NCBI GenBank assembly: GCA_009741485.1
Contig: CM019227.1
Location: 13,502,669-13,566,668, forward strand
Source: Malurus cyaneus samueli
Lineage: Eukaryota; Chordata; Aves; Passeriformes; Maluridae
Direction: 5' to 3'
DNA: 64,000 nt
Shown piece after piece: positions 38,161 through 50,423 of the stretch. Position numbers and translations under genes: made by a program. Positions within the stretch are counted from its first letter, which is position 1; every line of letters begins with the position of its first letter. A model generated the notes under the pieces. The model made no database searches and was not told the DNA's origin. It saw only the letters and a list, made by a program, of their open reading frames with translations.

Positions 38161-38360
38161 AGTTGGCTTTAATTGGGGTTTATTTGCGATTTCACTTGCT
38201 CATGCACTGATTGTAAACACGAGCACCCTCGTTTAAAGCTGCATTTGCTGCGCTGCTTTTGTGCATCATTTCAGGCATTTGGCAGCTTTGGGAGGTGAAT
38301 TAACCCGAGCTGTGTGTTCATTCCAGGGACAATTTTTCTCTCAAGGAAAGCGCTGCAGTT
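38161..38360. other. CpG-retaining patch, possible conserved noncoding element
   Basis: Six CpGs near 38,187, 38,220, 38,230, 38,251, 38,306 and 38,350 lie in 165 bp within a CpG-poor region, together with TTAATT and TGTAAACA-like words (forkhead-like, near 38,211). No gene accompanies it. This is suggestive composition only. Confidence 0.3.
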
Positions 38361-41300
38361 CATCTGTAAAGTCCAGAGGTTAAAGAAAGAAGGTTAAAAC
38401 TTGAAGTATTTGCAAACTTCAGTTTTATTATACATAAATATGTGGTACATGTGCACTTTTGCTTTGACAGCTTCACTGGTTTTGCATTTAGTTGATTTTT
38501 TCTGCTAGTGGTTCCCCCCATTTTATTCTCATAAAAATATCTTGTCAGCCCACAAAAATACCTGCTTTTCTGCAAGTTCCACTACTCTTTATGTGGGAAG
38601 TAAAGAATGTAAAGACAAGAGTCAAGGCACTATTTCATAGTCAATGTAATTAACAAAAGTATTAACAAACTGCTCCTGCTAATACTCAAAATTACACACA
38701 TTTGTTATATTTAATTTTCAATTAAAATTGCTTCATAAACTAATTAAACTAAACTTCCTATAAAAAAAACCCAACTAAATAAACAGCAGTAGTAAAATGA
38801 ACAAACCAACCAAACAATTTTTTTTTTTTTTAAATACAAACCTACTCAAATACAACCTTTTCCATCTTGGAAATCAAGTTGTTTATCGCCATCAAGGCAT
38901 TGCATACACATTTCATGCTGACCTGGCCACATGTCAACATTTCTTTGTGCATGGAGTAGACGATCCCTCTAAGCCACAATCATTTTATTGTTAAAATAGA
39001 AGAAAAGAAGTTCTCAGCTATCTAGGCCCCATAATTCCTGCGTGTCCACCCAGTACATCACAGCTACTGATCAGCAGTAACTTTAGTGGTTTTCCAGGTA
39101 AGCAGTTCCTCTCACTGTGTTGTCTTCCATCACAGACTGTCTCAGTGAGGAAAGCTTGAAGGGAAAGGGAAAACAGAGGAGAAAAATGATGAGAGAATAA
39201 AAAGAATTATTATACTGAGTTTCTTTAAGGAATGAAAAGGAATTTTGCTGTGATCCTACTCCCACAGCCCCTGCAGAAAGGCTGCTCTGACTCAGTTTTG
39301 CAGGGTGATTAGGTAGGATTAGTTTTTCCAGGAGAACAGAGCCAGGGCACCAGGTGTGAGCTGTCCTTTCCGTGTGGTCCCAAAGGCCACAGCGCTCCCC
39401 TGCTTGCTGAGATCTTTCTGCTCATCAGCCCCGGGCAGAACTTGGCTGTGAGCACAGGATTTTAACTCTCTTTGCTTTTTCCTCATTTTTAAGCTTCCAA
39501 AATCTCAGTGGCATAGCTGAACATCCCCAATTTTAGGCAGCACTTTTCCCCTCAGATGAGCAGTGACCATCCAGACAGTGCACATGAAGGCTTGGTCCTT
39601 ACTGCCTGTTAGAATGAATTAAGCAGTGCCTCTGAAAGTTTTCTATATGTTCTGCAGTAATTAAGGTTATTTTTAGGATAACGCTCTCACAAATTGTCGA
39701 GTTCCTGGATACCTACGAGCAAAAACCCTGGCAAAGTTGCATTTGTTCTTTTAGCAAGAAAAGAAAGCATTAATAACTGACAAGGCTTTTTCTCTTTCCA
39801 TTTACAAAGGCTTGGGGTTTTTTCCCTTTTTTAAACATATTAAATTAATTGCTTTTCACATTGTTTCCTGCTTGTTTAGCATAACCAGTAAGTGGATTAG
39901 TCCTTTATCTCAGCTATACATGGGTTTCTCTAGGAAAAAAGGTGATTATTGCAGTGGTCACCACATGGTAGCCCATTCTCAATCCCCTCCCTGGCCATCT
40001 TTGATCCATGCACAGTTAAACATTTGTGTCCAGAGCACATTTCTCTGCCTGTTTCTAATCCTGCCCAAAAAACCAGAGGGACAGCTACTCTAGGTGTTAA
40101 CAAAGTGACAAAGCAGGGATCAGAGGGACCTGAGCTTCCCATTATGTTTTGTTTTCAAAGAAGTAACAATCTGTGTGTGCTCTAACAACGCTGGCCAGCA
40201 GCCTCATCAATGTATGATCACAGCATTTTCCACTCCATTAAATAATTCTCGTGTTATGTGAAAAGCAAAGTAATGCATCACAAGTTTTAAATAAAAATAA
40301 ATCAATTGCACATCCAGAGCACCAGTGTTTTGAGCAAATACTTGGTCAGGATTTTTTTATAGAGCAGGCTGCAACCCAATGCTGCTTCACATCATGATTG
40401 ACTTCAGTCTGCTCCAAGATTTTGAACAAAAAGCTAGAAAGTCCTAAAGACAGAATGACTTGAAATATCCTGATGAGTGCCTCAAGTGTACTTCAGTCTA
40501 CTGGAACCAGTTTTCTACAGAGCAATACATGCCTTCTCTGATGAATGGAAAGAACATCTCAGTATAATTACTGAAAATGGGAGCTTTATGTTTCAGTGCA
40601 GAATCCTGGGTATTTTACATTTAATGCCAACAAATGTTTTATTCAAGTCACAACAGCAACAAAACAGCTCAGAAGAAAAGACACAGTGATAGTCTTGATT
40701 CCCTCTTGTCAGATCCAGTTTGTGCTGGGGAGATGCCATCAGTTTCCAGATGGCATCACTCTATAGAAGTGATACATGGAAGAACTGCTGAAGTAAAATG
40801 ACAGTCAGGTTTAATAAACTTGACATTTTGGGTTGTTTCTAATTAACACAGGTAACGAGCTAAGGCCAGAATGATTAGTTTCAGCTAAGTTTAGGCATGT
40901 AGTTCTTTGAATTACAGTAGTAGATGAGATCTGCTGAAGTTTTTTTCATTTCTACCTGAGGAGCTGCACGTCCCTGGGAGCCACATAAATGTGTGTCCTG
41001 AAGGGACAATCCTACAATCCTTCCTTTCCTTCTGCTCAAAGTTAGAGCTATGTATTACAGCAGCACTGTTTTTATAAATGAGCTGTATTTCAGCTTTCTC
41101 TCCTCAGATATGCTTCCCAGAGCTGCTGTTTATGGCCTCTCCTGTGCAGCATGACTCAACATCCCAGTTATGTAGATAACTCAGATTTATGCCTCTATCC
41201 TGTGAGACATTTCACACACACAGGCTCAGTGTTGTCAGGCAGTTTGATGGATGTTAAATCCCAAATTTACTCGCAGACATCCAGATAACGGCGTGGTGAT

Positions 41301-41412
41301 GCCGGTCCCAAATGGAAATGCATCACCATTGCAATAATGCATTCCCTGCTTCCCCAGCCTCATCCCCTCGTGTGGGAGCAGTGACATTGCTGGGGAGGCA
41401 CAATTCACCAGG
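38361..41412. other. Noncoding stretch, no gene seen
   Basis: A T-run lies near 38,818-38,832. CAG|GTAAGC near 39,092-39,100 looks like a splice donor, but the upstream frame has no good acceptor. A 9-bp-arm hairpin (GATGCCATC / GATGGCATC, loop of 8) lies at 40,732-40,757. No gene is supported. Confidence 0.55.
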
Positions 41413-41454
41413 CATCACCTCAACATCCCCCAGCATCACCTCAACATCCCCCAG
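41413..41454. repeat. 21-bp unit duplicated in tandem
   Basis: Two identical 21-bp copies (41,413-41,433 and 41,434-41,454) start CATCACCTCAACATC and end CCCAG. A partial third copy follows (CATCACC near 41,460). The perfect identity suggests a recent duplication. Confidence 0.9.
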
Positions 41455-42537
41455 CACTGCATCACCACCTTCTCACAGCCACAGCACTGAGTCCTGCCCA
41501 AGGGGAAGCTGCATTCCTTCCCTGGGCCTCATGCATGCTGTGATCATTTAATGCACTAAAAATAAAACCAGAAAAATTTTAAAAATGTTGTTTTGCTTTG
41601 TTCTGATTTTAAGAGGACTCAACAACACTAGGAACTGATGACTGCATGGTAACCACTTAATGCTGACTAACCTGATAAAATGTTATGTGACAACATACAG
41701 TAAGACCCCAAACAAGATGCAATCATTCTGGTAACTGCGGTCCTAGAACTCCTGAACTGTCTGCCAGGTCAAACGAAATAATTTCAAAGGAGTTCTGGAA
41801 GTGAAAAATAGTTTGCTCAATAACATCCTGTCTTTGTTGTGACTGCAAGAAGCCTCTGTGCAGCAAACAAACAGGAGCTGGAGATGTGAAGGCAGGCAAA
41901 GGGGCATTACAACAGGAGGCAAGGTGTAGTGTCATGCAGAAAGCCTTTAATGAATGGAGGCAGTGCTGAGGAAGAGGTTGTGTGGAAAAGAATCCACTTA
42001 ACTGTCCTGGTTTTCCAAGAGAATTTGTTTAGACCTGGATCTGTTGAGCCAAATCTTCAGGAGTAAAAGGGACAGAGTCCTAGACCAGCCTTCTTCTATT
42101 CTGCTTAGACACAGCTGAAATAGAAGGTCTTTAAAAGAATTTTGGACACTATTGCAAAACCCCAAACCCCACAATTTTATGAGCAAGTGTCAAAGCTCTC
42201 AAACACAAACTTTACTGCCCAGCTGAATATGAGGAAGCCAGTAGCAGGAAAGCACTGAATATTTCATCTTTCAGGGGAACGTGCAGTTTCTGGGCAGGGA
42301 GTTTCTATGAGCTGAGCTGACCAGGTTTTTATTATTTCATCATTATTTGCCTGGAGCAGTCATTCCCCTTACAAAACTTTGCAACCATTCCAGTGTGGCT
42401 CAGGCCTGGAGGTCAGAACTCAGCTCCTCCCCAGTGAGAGGCTCCATAGAAGGAATTGTGCAGCCCTGTGAGACTCAGGAGTGGTGGGTGTGAGTGGATG
42501 TGTGGTTCTGGGGATAAATCATGACAAGAGCTGGATT

Positions 42538-42594
42538 ATTCCTTGTTAAGGTTGTTATTCCTTGTTAAGGTTGTTATTCCTTGTTAAAGTTGTT
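42538..42594. repeat. 19-bp unit repeated three times
   Basis: ATTCCTTGTTAAGGTTGTT is present in two perfect copies and a third with one change (G to A). It is a short minisatellite seed, likely variable between individuals. Confidence 0.93.
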
Positions 42595-45500
42595 CCAGTG
42601 TAAACCTGACACCTGGATCTGAGTAAAAGAGCAGAAATGTTGCTATAACCACCTAGAATGCCATGATGGATGGTGTTACTGCTGCCTGGAGACCTCAGGC
42701 TCCAAGCCAGATGTTCGCAGGTTAAAATCAGTTCCCTTTGTAAGAAAATATGAGACCTGCAATAATGAGCAGTTCTCCTGGCCTTTGGATGCAAACTATT
42801 ATTTCCCATGATTTCCAACTCTCCTTTAGGTCTGATGAATTATGTATCCATTTAGGCATTCTTGGTTCAGCAGAGGCATCAGTAGGAGGTGAAATTTGGG
42901 GAGAGATGGTCAATATTAGACAGACATCTCAAAAGGGTCACACCTCTGCAGGGCTGCTCTTGGAAAGCTGTTCAAAACAAGTTCTGAAAGAATAAGTGTG
43001 ACAGGAGGAAGATGAAAGTCCAAATTAGCACAAATAGCCCTCAGCAGCATTGAAAAAGTAGGGTACAAGGAGCAGTGTCCAACAGAAATTCAGACCACAG
43101 AGAAATCTGTAATAAATGATTCACACACTGCAGAGCTGATAAATGACACAACAGAGCCATTTTAGAAACTGAATGGAGACATTCAGAGCTGAAGTGAATG
43201 GGCTAAATGTGTGACTTACAACAAGATTTTACATAATTTTGCATGGTTCCTCCTCACTGGAGCTGTGTGAACGCAGAGTATTTCCTATTCCTTTGGCAAA
43301 CCTGTTAAACAGCATTACATTTATTCAGGAATCAACATCATTTCCCAATCCCTGCCACTGCCTCTTCTAAATCTGAACTGGAGAGAAGTAAAAGCAGCAT
43401 TAGAGAAGGCTTTAAACCAAAACAACATCCTGACTCAGTGTCATCTCATTTCAGCTTTGAGTACTTGGCACATTTATTCCATCAGAAATTGTTAATCTCA
43501 CTCAGTTTAAGAGGTCTGTACATCATCACTTTGCCTTCTGACCCAGCCCAGCCACCCTTTAGTGGTTTTAAAGATCCAAGGGCTGCTTTAGGCTCCTTCC
43601 CCTACTCTCCCCAGAGTGCTCAACCCCACAGCAGCCACTGCTGGTCCCTGATGGTGCCAGGAAGGTGCTGGGGAAGGAGCCCTTTGCTCTCAGGTAGAGA
43701 TGATGCTCTGGATTATCTGTGCAGTGAGCAGCTCTCACACATCTCACTGCTCTGCTCCTGGCTGGGGCAAGGATCCAATCTGCTCTCGGGAAAGTGGGAC
43801 CTTAGACTGGCTCAGAAAGAGCAAAAAAAATCAAATAGAACCTTTCTTCTCAAAATCAATTAGAGACAGCAGAGAGGTCAGGCACTGACCCCTCTTTCAG
43901 CTGGAATAGCAGCAGTGCCCCCTCCTGCTCCCCGCTGTGCAATTTGGTGACAGATACGTGACAGGGAGGCAGATACTGCCCCAGCTGCACTCAATTCCTG
44001 CTTTCTCCACAGCCAGGAGAGCTGGCATTGTGAAATTCAGTCTTCACAGAACGTCAGGGTCCTAAATCTGTAAATCTGAGTAGAAAAATTCTGAACAGCT
44101 GTAGACCTGCTTCTCGCTAAAAAAAAAGAAAAAAAAATTTAAAAAAAAAAATCAATTGTCCAAGGCACAAAGCAGCTGCTTTTAGAACAATCAGATTATT
44201 AAGCATTATCCTGTGACTTGAACAAGAGGAATATTGCAGTTTTAACCTTCTGTGACACCTGAAGCTGCTCACTGATTTTTGTTCATCTTGACTGTAAATT
44301 CCTCTTCCAGGTTCTATACCTTGATGATCAGTAAGATTCCCCTCCCATCACTGCAGCGTGTGAAATAAACCCTCTGATGGGTGACTCAGAGGAGGAATCT
44401 GTGTTTATGTATGTGCAAGGTGTTAAAGCTTCCTAAAGGTCCTGGGCTTCCCAGAAAGTCCAAGCTCCACATTGCCCACAATATTACCCCCATCCATGGG
44501 AGTTTTGCTTTGCCAGCAGCACTTCCAGGACATTTCTTCCCAATATTTAAGTTATTAGAGTTGCTTTGGAGTGAAAGGAATGCAGATAAGCTATTAACCA
44601 TCAAGAAATGACAAGGGGCAGTTTTGGCAATATATTACTCATGTCACCATGTGGGATGAAATTAATCCAGACTCGTAGGGAAACAAGAATTTGACTCTTA
44701 CATTGACTTCTCATGAATTCATACAAGGCAGGATGCACTGCCCTTCACTCATGCTGCTCAGCATTTAGCACAAAGCCAGCCTACACCTTCATAAAGCAGT
44801 AGAATATCCAGAAAATCCCAGTGTTTTTGCAGAAAGCAGGAAGAAAAGGAATACAGAGAGACCAGCCAGAGTAACCAAAGCCCTGCTATTCCTGACAGTG
44901 CGCTGGACTTCAAGGCAAGGCAGGGTTTTTATGTTACAGCAAAGCACAGAGGTTCATCTGCTGCTATGCTAGGGAGGATATTTTACCACAATAAATCTCC
45001 AAAGACTTTCAGAAATCTCCTTTTGCTCCTCCTGATGCTAATGAAGCAGCACTAACTGATGGTCTCCACTCAAGCTCCCTCTCCAGGCAGCATTACCACC
45101 CCAGGATAAGCCTGTGAGCATTTCCCAGTCCTCACCCCAGGCCCTTTTTGCAGCCAGTTGCATCTGTAGCTCCTCATGGCAAAGCAAAACGAGCAGAGCT
45201 TGGCACAGAAAGCAGAGACAACAAAATGCAATCAATAAAGGTGATAAATTTGTATATACTTATTGTAAGCAGTCATGCATTACTACACACCACATCCAAA
45301 ACAAATGCTGCTTCTTGCCACTATCTAAGAAAACCCAGTATGACTGTGACAGTACAAATAATTCCTTTTTTATTTCACCAGGTCCTGAATGCAGAGGAAT
45401 TGGGGGAAAAAAAAAGTTTTACTTGAGAGAAACAATGGAAAGATTTATAAACAAAAGAAAATTAAAAGGATGTTTTACTAGTTAGAACATCACAGTTTTT

Positions 45501-48500
45501 ACAGCCATGACAAAGAACATAGTGCTTGTTCCACAATAAAGCTGGTGGTATTTGCTCACGGAAGGACAGCACACATTTTCAGCTCTATGCTCTTCCAAAA
45601 TGTGTTTTTTTTTGTGAGAAGGAAAGTTTGTTCCTCCTTATTTCAAATGCCGAAGTATATATTCCTTTAAATCAGTGCTCAAAGATCCTTGGCACTTCCT
45701 TAGAAGTGTTACCTCATGACAGATTGTCAAAAAAAGGTATCAATCCTCCTTACATAAATGGATGGTGAAATGCAAGCTCCGTTAAGAAAACACCTTCGGT
45801 ACTTTATCAGTTCCTCGGCAGAGGAAGATACCTCCAAAATAGATCCCTCTCCTCCTACACAAAGAGAAGTCATTCCAGTACAGCTGAAAGGTGAATTTGA
45901 CCTGGTTTACCCAAAGAGATAACTCCAAAAGTCCTTAGTTTTTATTAGATTCTATGTATTAAAGTTATATTTCTCCAGACTTGTTTGTTTGAATCTTCCT
46001 TTCCCTTATTCCCCTTTTAACCTTAAAAACCAAAAGTGATAAGAAAACGTGCATCCTATGCAATAGAAAATGTGGTGTTTTCCACAGCCTGCCTCATCTG
46101 AAAGCACTGAGGGGCCAAGAATTCTCAGGTACTTTTGTAATCAGTGAATTCCCTAAAATGCTGTGTGTCTCTTGTTTCTATCCCACAATAACCATTCCTT
46201 GAACAGGAATAGCTCTTTGTAAGACATTCTGGGGACCCTTTCAAGCACAGAAATGAGCTGCTGACCCCTGACTGGTGTTAATATTTCAGTCCTGGGAATG
46301 ACCCTGGTGCCACAGCCTGGGTCTCTCTGGCCCTGCTCTCAGGCACTGCAGGCTGGGGCAGTTCTGGCTGACAGACCCCCTTACCTGCTGGAGAAATCTG
46401 AGTTTTCTTGAGGTGATTGATGGAAGTTGAACTCTGCAATTTACTGTGTTCAGTGCCCCAACTTGCTGCTCACTTCTGTAAACAGCAGCATATTTATTAT
46501 TGGCTTTAAGATGCATTATTTTTCATTTCAGTTGTCAAAATATGTCTCAATGCTAAACTAAACCCCTAGGGAATTAATGAAAAATGTACATTTTACCCAT
46601 GCCTGTAGCTGAGAACAAAACCATTTTGGAAAATGGAGCCTTGACTGGAAAATAAAGCATAAAATATGCAACTGGCTTAAGGTATTGAATAAAAATAACA
46701 CAAAACAGTTGCCCATGGAGTCTTCCTCCTGTGATCCTAAGTCACAATGCATTACCAGATGACAAAGTGATCTTTGTGAAAGACGTGATGACAAACCTCA
46801 GGTGACCCTCCTTGTGTTGAGGGGGACAGACTTTGCAGCAAGGAGGGAATGCCACAGTTCATGGCCATTCACACAGCAAAGGAAATTAATAATTGCACCA
46901 GAGATAACACAACAAAGACATCAAATTGTTGCTAGCAGGTTTTCCATTAGAGTGAGAGGATGAATTTCCCTTTCTAAATTATGCTAATCCTTTTGCTAGT
47001 ACGTTGCTGGTTCTTTGCGTTTCGCTTGAATACTCAAAACTCAGAAAGAAGGTTAAATGAGGCTCCTTTGGAAGAAAAAGCTAGTTAAAAAATTAGGAGA
47101 CTTGAAGCACAAAAAAGTCAAATATCTCCCTTTAGGGGTGAATGTTATTCCTGACAGCCCAAACTAAGGATTCTCTCTGTGGTTTGTTTCAGGATGAGGA
47201 AAAAAATGTATATATTTGGGATGGCAATATCAGAATGCTCTCAGCATTATTTTGGGAGACATTTATAGACTGTGATAGGTTTCCAGAAAGACAAAGTATT
47301 TTAGTAACATGTCTTTATATCTGTCACAAAGAATCTTTCACAAGGGCTGTTAAAAACCCCTGGCCAAGAAACTGTGCTAAGATTCCCTTTTATAATCTTC
47401 ATTTGTTTGAATGATAAGATTTAATACACACACTTTGGAAAGCAACTCATAGCAAGCAGCTACCACATCACACAATAATGAAGATGGGTTGAAAAACTCA
47501 TTAAAATCACATCTTACCATATGAAAATTATGAAACTTATACACAGGCTAATTATTTCATAATGTACAGCTGTTAAATTAACTACTACTAATTACTGTTA
47601 GAAGCGACTACCACAAGTTCATGGGGTTTTAGAAATGTAAGATATAACTGTGGTGTAAGTGGGAAGTAGGAATACATCCCCAGCTTTGTCACTGATCTCA
47701 GTTTGTGCCATTTTATCCGTGAAGACATACGATCTCATTAGACATTCCACCATAAATAGTCTAACATTTGGTTTCCTCCAAGACGTCCATCTTTAACTGA
47801 AGAAAAACATAGTCTGTGTTTTAATTCAGGAAAACATTCAAGTGCATGCCTAATTTTTCCCCAGTCACAGAAATTCTTGGCTTCTGATTAACTTTGATTT
47901 AAGTGGGACAGATTTGTACATTTAAAGATAACTCCGTGCCCAAGACTGTCCCAGCAGGTTTCTCTTCTTAAATCACTCTGTGCTGCATCAGCCCTTGTTT
48001 CTCCTTCCTCTAATACCCAAAATCATGAACAGAGGATGAAGTTTTGTCAGCTTTGAGTAGAGGGGAAGGCTCAGTCCTGTGAGCAAAGCAATGTCACCAC
48101 TCGTGTACTCAATCCTCATTTTTCACAAGTCAGTGTGAAGGCAGACACCTCCTTTAGGCAGAGCTAAAACCCAAATAAGGCACCACATACCAACCCTGTA
48201 AGAACCAGGGGTTCATCAGGAATATTTCCCAAAAGACAGCAGACAAAGGGAGGAGGATAGAGTCTGCTAGCTGAAGAACTTGGACAAGAAGTTGGAGGTA
48301 GGGGTTTCCAAACTCTGAGGAAACTTTAACCTTCTTCTGTAGAAATTTAGAGACCAGGAACCTAAGAACCTGCAGAAAAGTAAAAGCAGCCCTAGAATTT
48401 CATCTGCAGGCAACAAGAAAGTCCTGAGCCTGATTTCTGCTGCTTTGATTACTGCTTTGGTTTTGCATCCACCTTGCCTTTGTAGAAAGAGTGAATAGTC

Positions 48501-48704
48501 TTGAAGTCTAAGACCTGAGACACTGTGTGACTCTTTCAGCACTGTTTAAAATACAGTAAATAGTTTGCTAATAAGTGAAAAAATTCTGAAAGAAATTTTT
48601 GAAATGTTGATTAGCTTGGATAATCCAGCCATGATTAACTTCCCAGTGTTTGATGACTCCCTATCTGCTCTCTGCTTTCCCCTAAAAACATTTTGCTGTT
48701 CTTT
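42595..48704. other. Noncoding stretch, no gene seen
   Basis: A-rich low complexity lies at 44,119-44,151. The rest is unremarkable. Overlapping frames of up to 141 codons (43,438-43,863) have no recognisable domain. A 90-codon frame at 47,142-47,414 contains a TTTGTTTCAG acceptor-like word but no matching donor or family. Confidence 0.55.
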
Positions 48705-48830
48705 TAGCACGTAACGACATTTCACAGAGAGCTTTTCATGAAACGAACCTACTCAAGGCTATTTTGCGAGAAGCATGACATTCATTTTGCATTTATGGTA
48801 ATGTTTAAATAAATACGCTCTCCAAAGTGT
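48705..48830. other. CpG-retaining patch, possible conserved noncoding element
   Basis: Five CpGs near 48,710, 48,715, 48,744, 48,767 and 48,816 occur in AT-rich sequence that also holds CATTTTGCATTTATGG near 48,783. Constraint is possible but not demonstrated. Confidence 0.25.
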
Positions 48831-50320
48831 TTTGCAGGGCCCTGGAGGGCTGCACAGAGTGGAGAGATGGCTCCCAGTCATCTCCAGCACAGAAAGGAGA
48901 TAAACGTGGCAGAACAGCCAGGGAGGAACGTGGGGAACTTACTGGAATGACAGTCCTGATGTGATAAAGATGCTAACAAAAGCTATTAAAGAGGTCAAAA
49001 ATAAAAAAGAGATCAAGGAGAAAGAAGTGGCAAGAGCTGGAGGTGTAAAACTGCTCTCACTGCCTTCGAGCCTGTGCTAGCACAGGTGGGCAAACCTGCA
49101 CTGAGGGATGCACAAGGGAGGAGGAAAAAAAACACTCTCAGAAGTAATTGTGAGCTGCACAAATTCACCTGAGATTGAAATAAACTCTCAAAGGGTTTGT
49201 CTGGTCAAAAACAACAAAAGTACATCAGCGGTTCTCCTTCAGTTCATGGGGAGGATTGAAGGGAATAGGGCCGGGGTGTAATTAATGCAGTATCTCTGTA
49301 TCTCAAAGGATGGTAGCCCTGCAAAACATAATTTATTTAATAAAAGAAATAAAATATTAATTTTCTCATCCTGGCAAAGCAAATATATCGAGCATTTTCT
49401 GTTGCGTTTATACTGAGGTGAGCCAACAGGATTGGAGACTCAACCCTATTAAAAATAGATAAATATGAGATTTTCTTGTATATTTTGGAGAGTTGCACAA
49501 GGTTTAACAAGTACAGAGCAATACATTCCCTCCTCTTATTGTTAAGAGAGAAAAAGGGGAGATGTGACATTTGCACCAGACTGGGAAAGAGATTCTCTGT
49601 GGACACAGGAGATTCAGGGATTGATCAAAAGGCACTTATTCCGTGAAATGAGGGCTCCATTTTGACTCAGGCCTCAAAAAGAGGAGCAATAGGTAGGATG
49701 TGACAAAAGGAATAAGGAGAGTATCGCAATAATGAAATACTCAGTGCTAGTGAGAAAGATTGCAGTGAACCTCAGTCTAGTTTTAAAGAAAGTTATTCCA
49801 GAAAAATTAAATTTGGGAGACAAGGCTTAGGAATGGGGGTTTCTGCCATTGTTTTAGGATGTTAGAAAAATAAAAATTAAAACATAAAAAAGACTGCAGT
49901 TGTCAAAAAGAGATTCCAAAATTCAGGTCAGGATTTCAGAAGCACAAAAGTGGCAAAAGTGTGGATTTAAGGGGCCTGAGAGACCGACCAGAGATTTTAC
50001 ACTTGGAGGAGAATGGAAAGAGACTTAACCACGCCAAGAGAGGAACTGACTGGCATTGTAATCAGAAATAAGGCAGTGAAAGCACGAAGGACAATGCTTG
50101 AAAGGCTGAGTTGGATGATGAGGTAGCACTTTGAAATGGCTGAAAAGCACCAGAGGTTACAGGCAGACAAAAAAGCGGGGAAAGAGATTCCGAGGCATCA
50201 AGAAGTGGAGAGAGCAAACCATCAAAAGAGATTCTCCAAGAGCTTTTGTTAAAACTCAGAGCTTTGCTTGGCCACATTACAGTCAGTAGTCAGCACAGAG
50301 CTGGTGATCAGCTGGCAGCG
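48831..50320. other. Noncoding stretch, no gene seen
   Basis: This is purine-rich on the plus strand from about 48,840 to 50,240, with many GAGA and AAAG words. No frame, repeat family or RNA gene is recognised. Confidence 0.6.
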
Positions 50321-50356
50321 CTGCATTTACTGCATTTACTGCATTTATTGCATTTA
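50321..50356. repeat. 9-bp tandem repeat (CTGCATTTA)4
   Basis: Three perfect copies and one copy with a C-to-T change abut each other, about 70 bp upstream of the 20-bp minisatellite. They produce a Leu-Leu-His / Ile-Tyr-Cys periodic frame that is not a protein. Two unrelated tandem arrays this close suggest a locally slippage- or recombination-prone site. Confidence 0.92.
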
Positions 50357-50423
50357 TTACACATCTGTCAGTCACAGCACCCCCAGCTTCACCCTGGAGC
50401 CCCAGAGACACCAGGAGGGGCAG

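Noticed and set aside
39000..39094. Possible internal exon ending at CAG|GTAAGC
   Set aside because: The donor-like word is good and one frame is open, but the only upstream acceptor has a poor pyrimidine tract and the encoded residues match nothing known.
40732..40757. 9-bp-arm hairpin GATGCCATC / GATGGCATC
   Set aside because: Perfect but short, in ordinary sequence. A few such hairpins are expected by chance in 64 kb.
47142..47414. Frame with a TTTGTTTCAG acceptor-like word
   Set aside because: No matching donor at the 3' side and no family resemblance.
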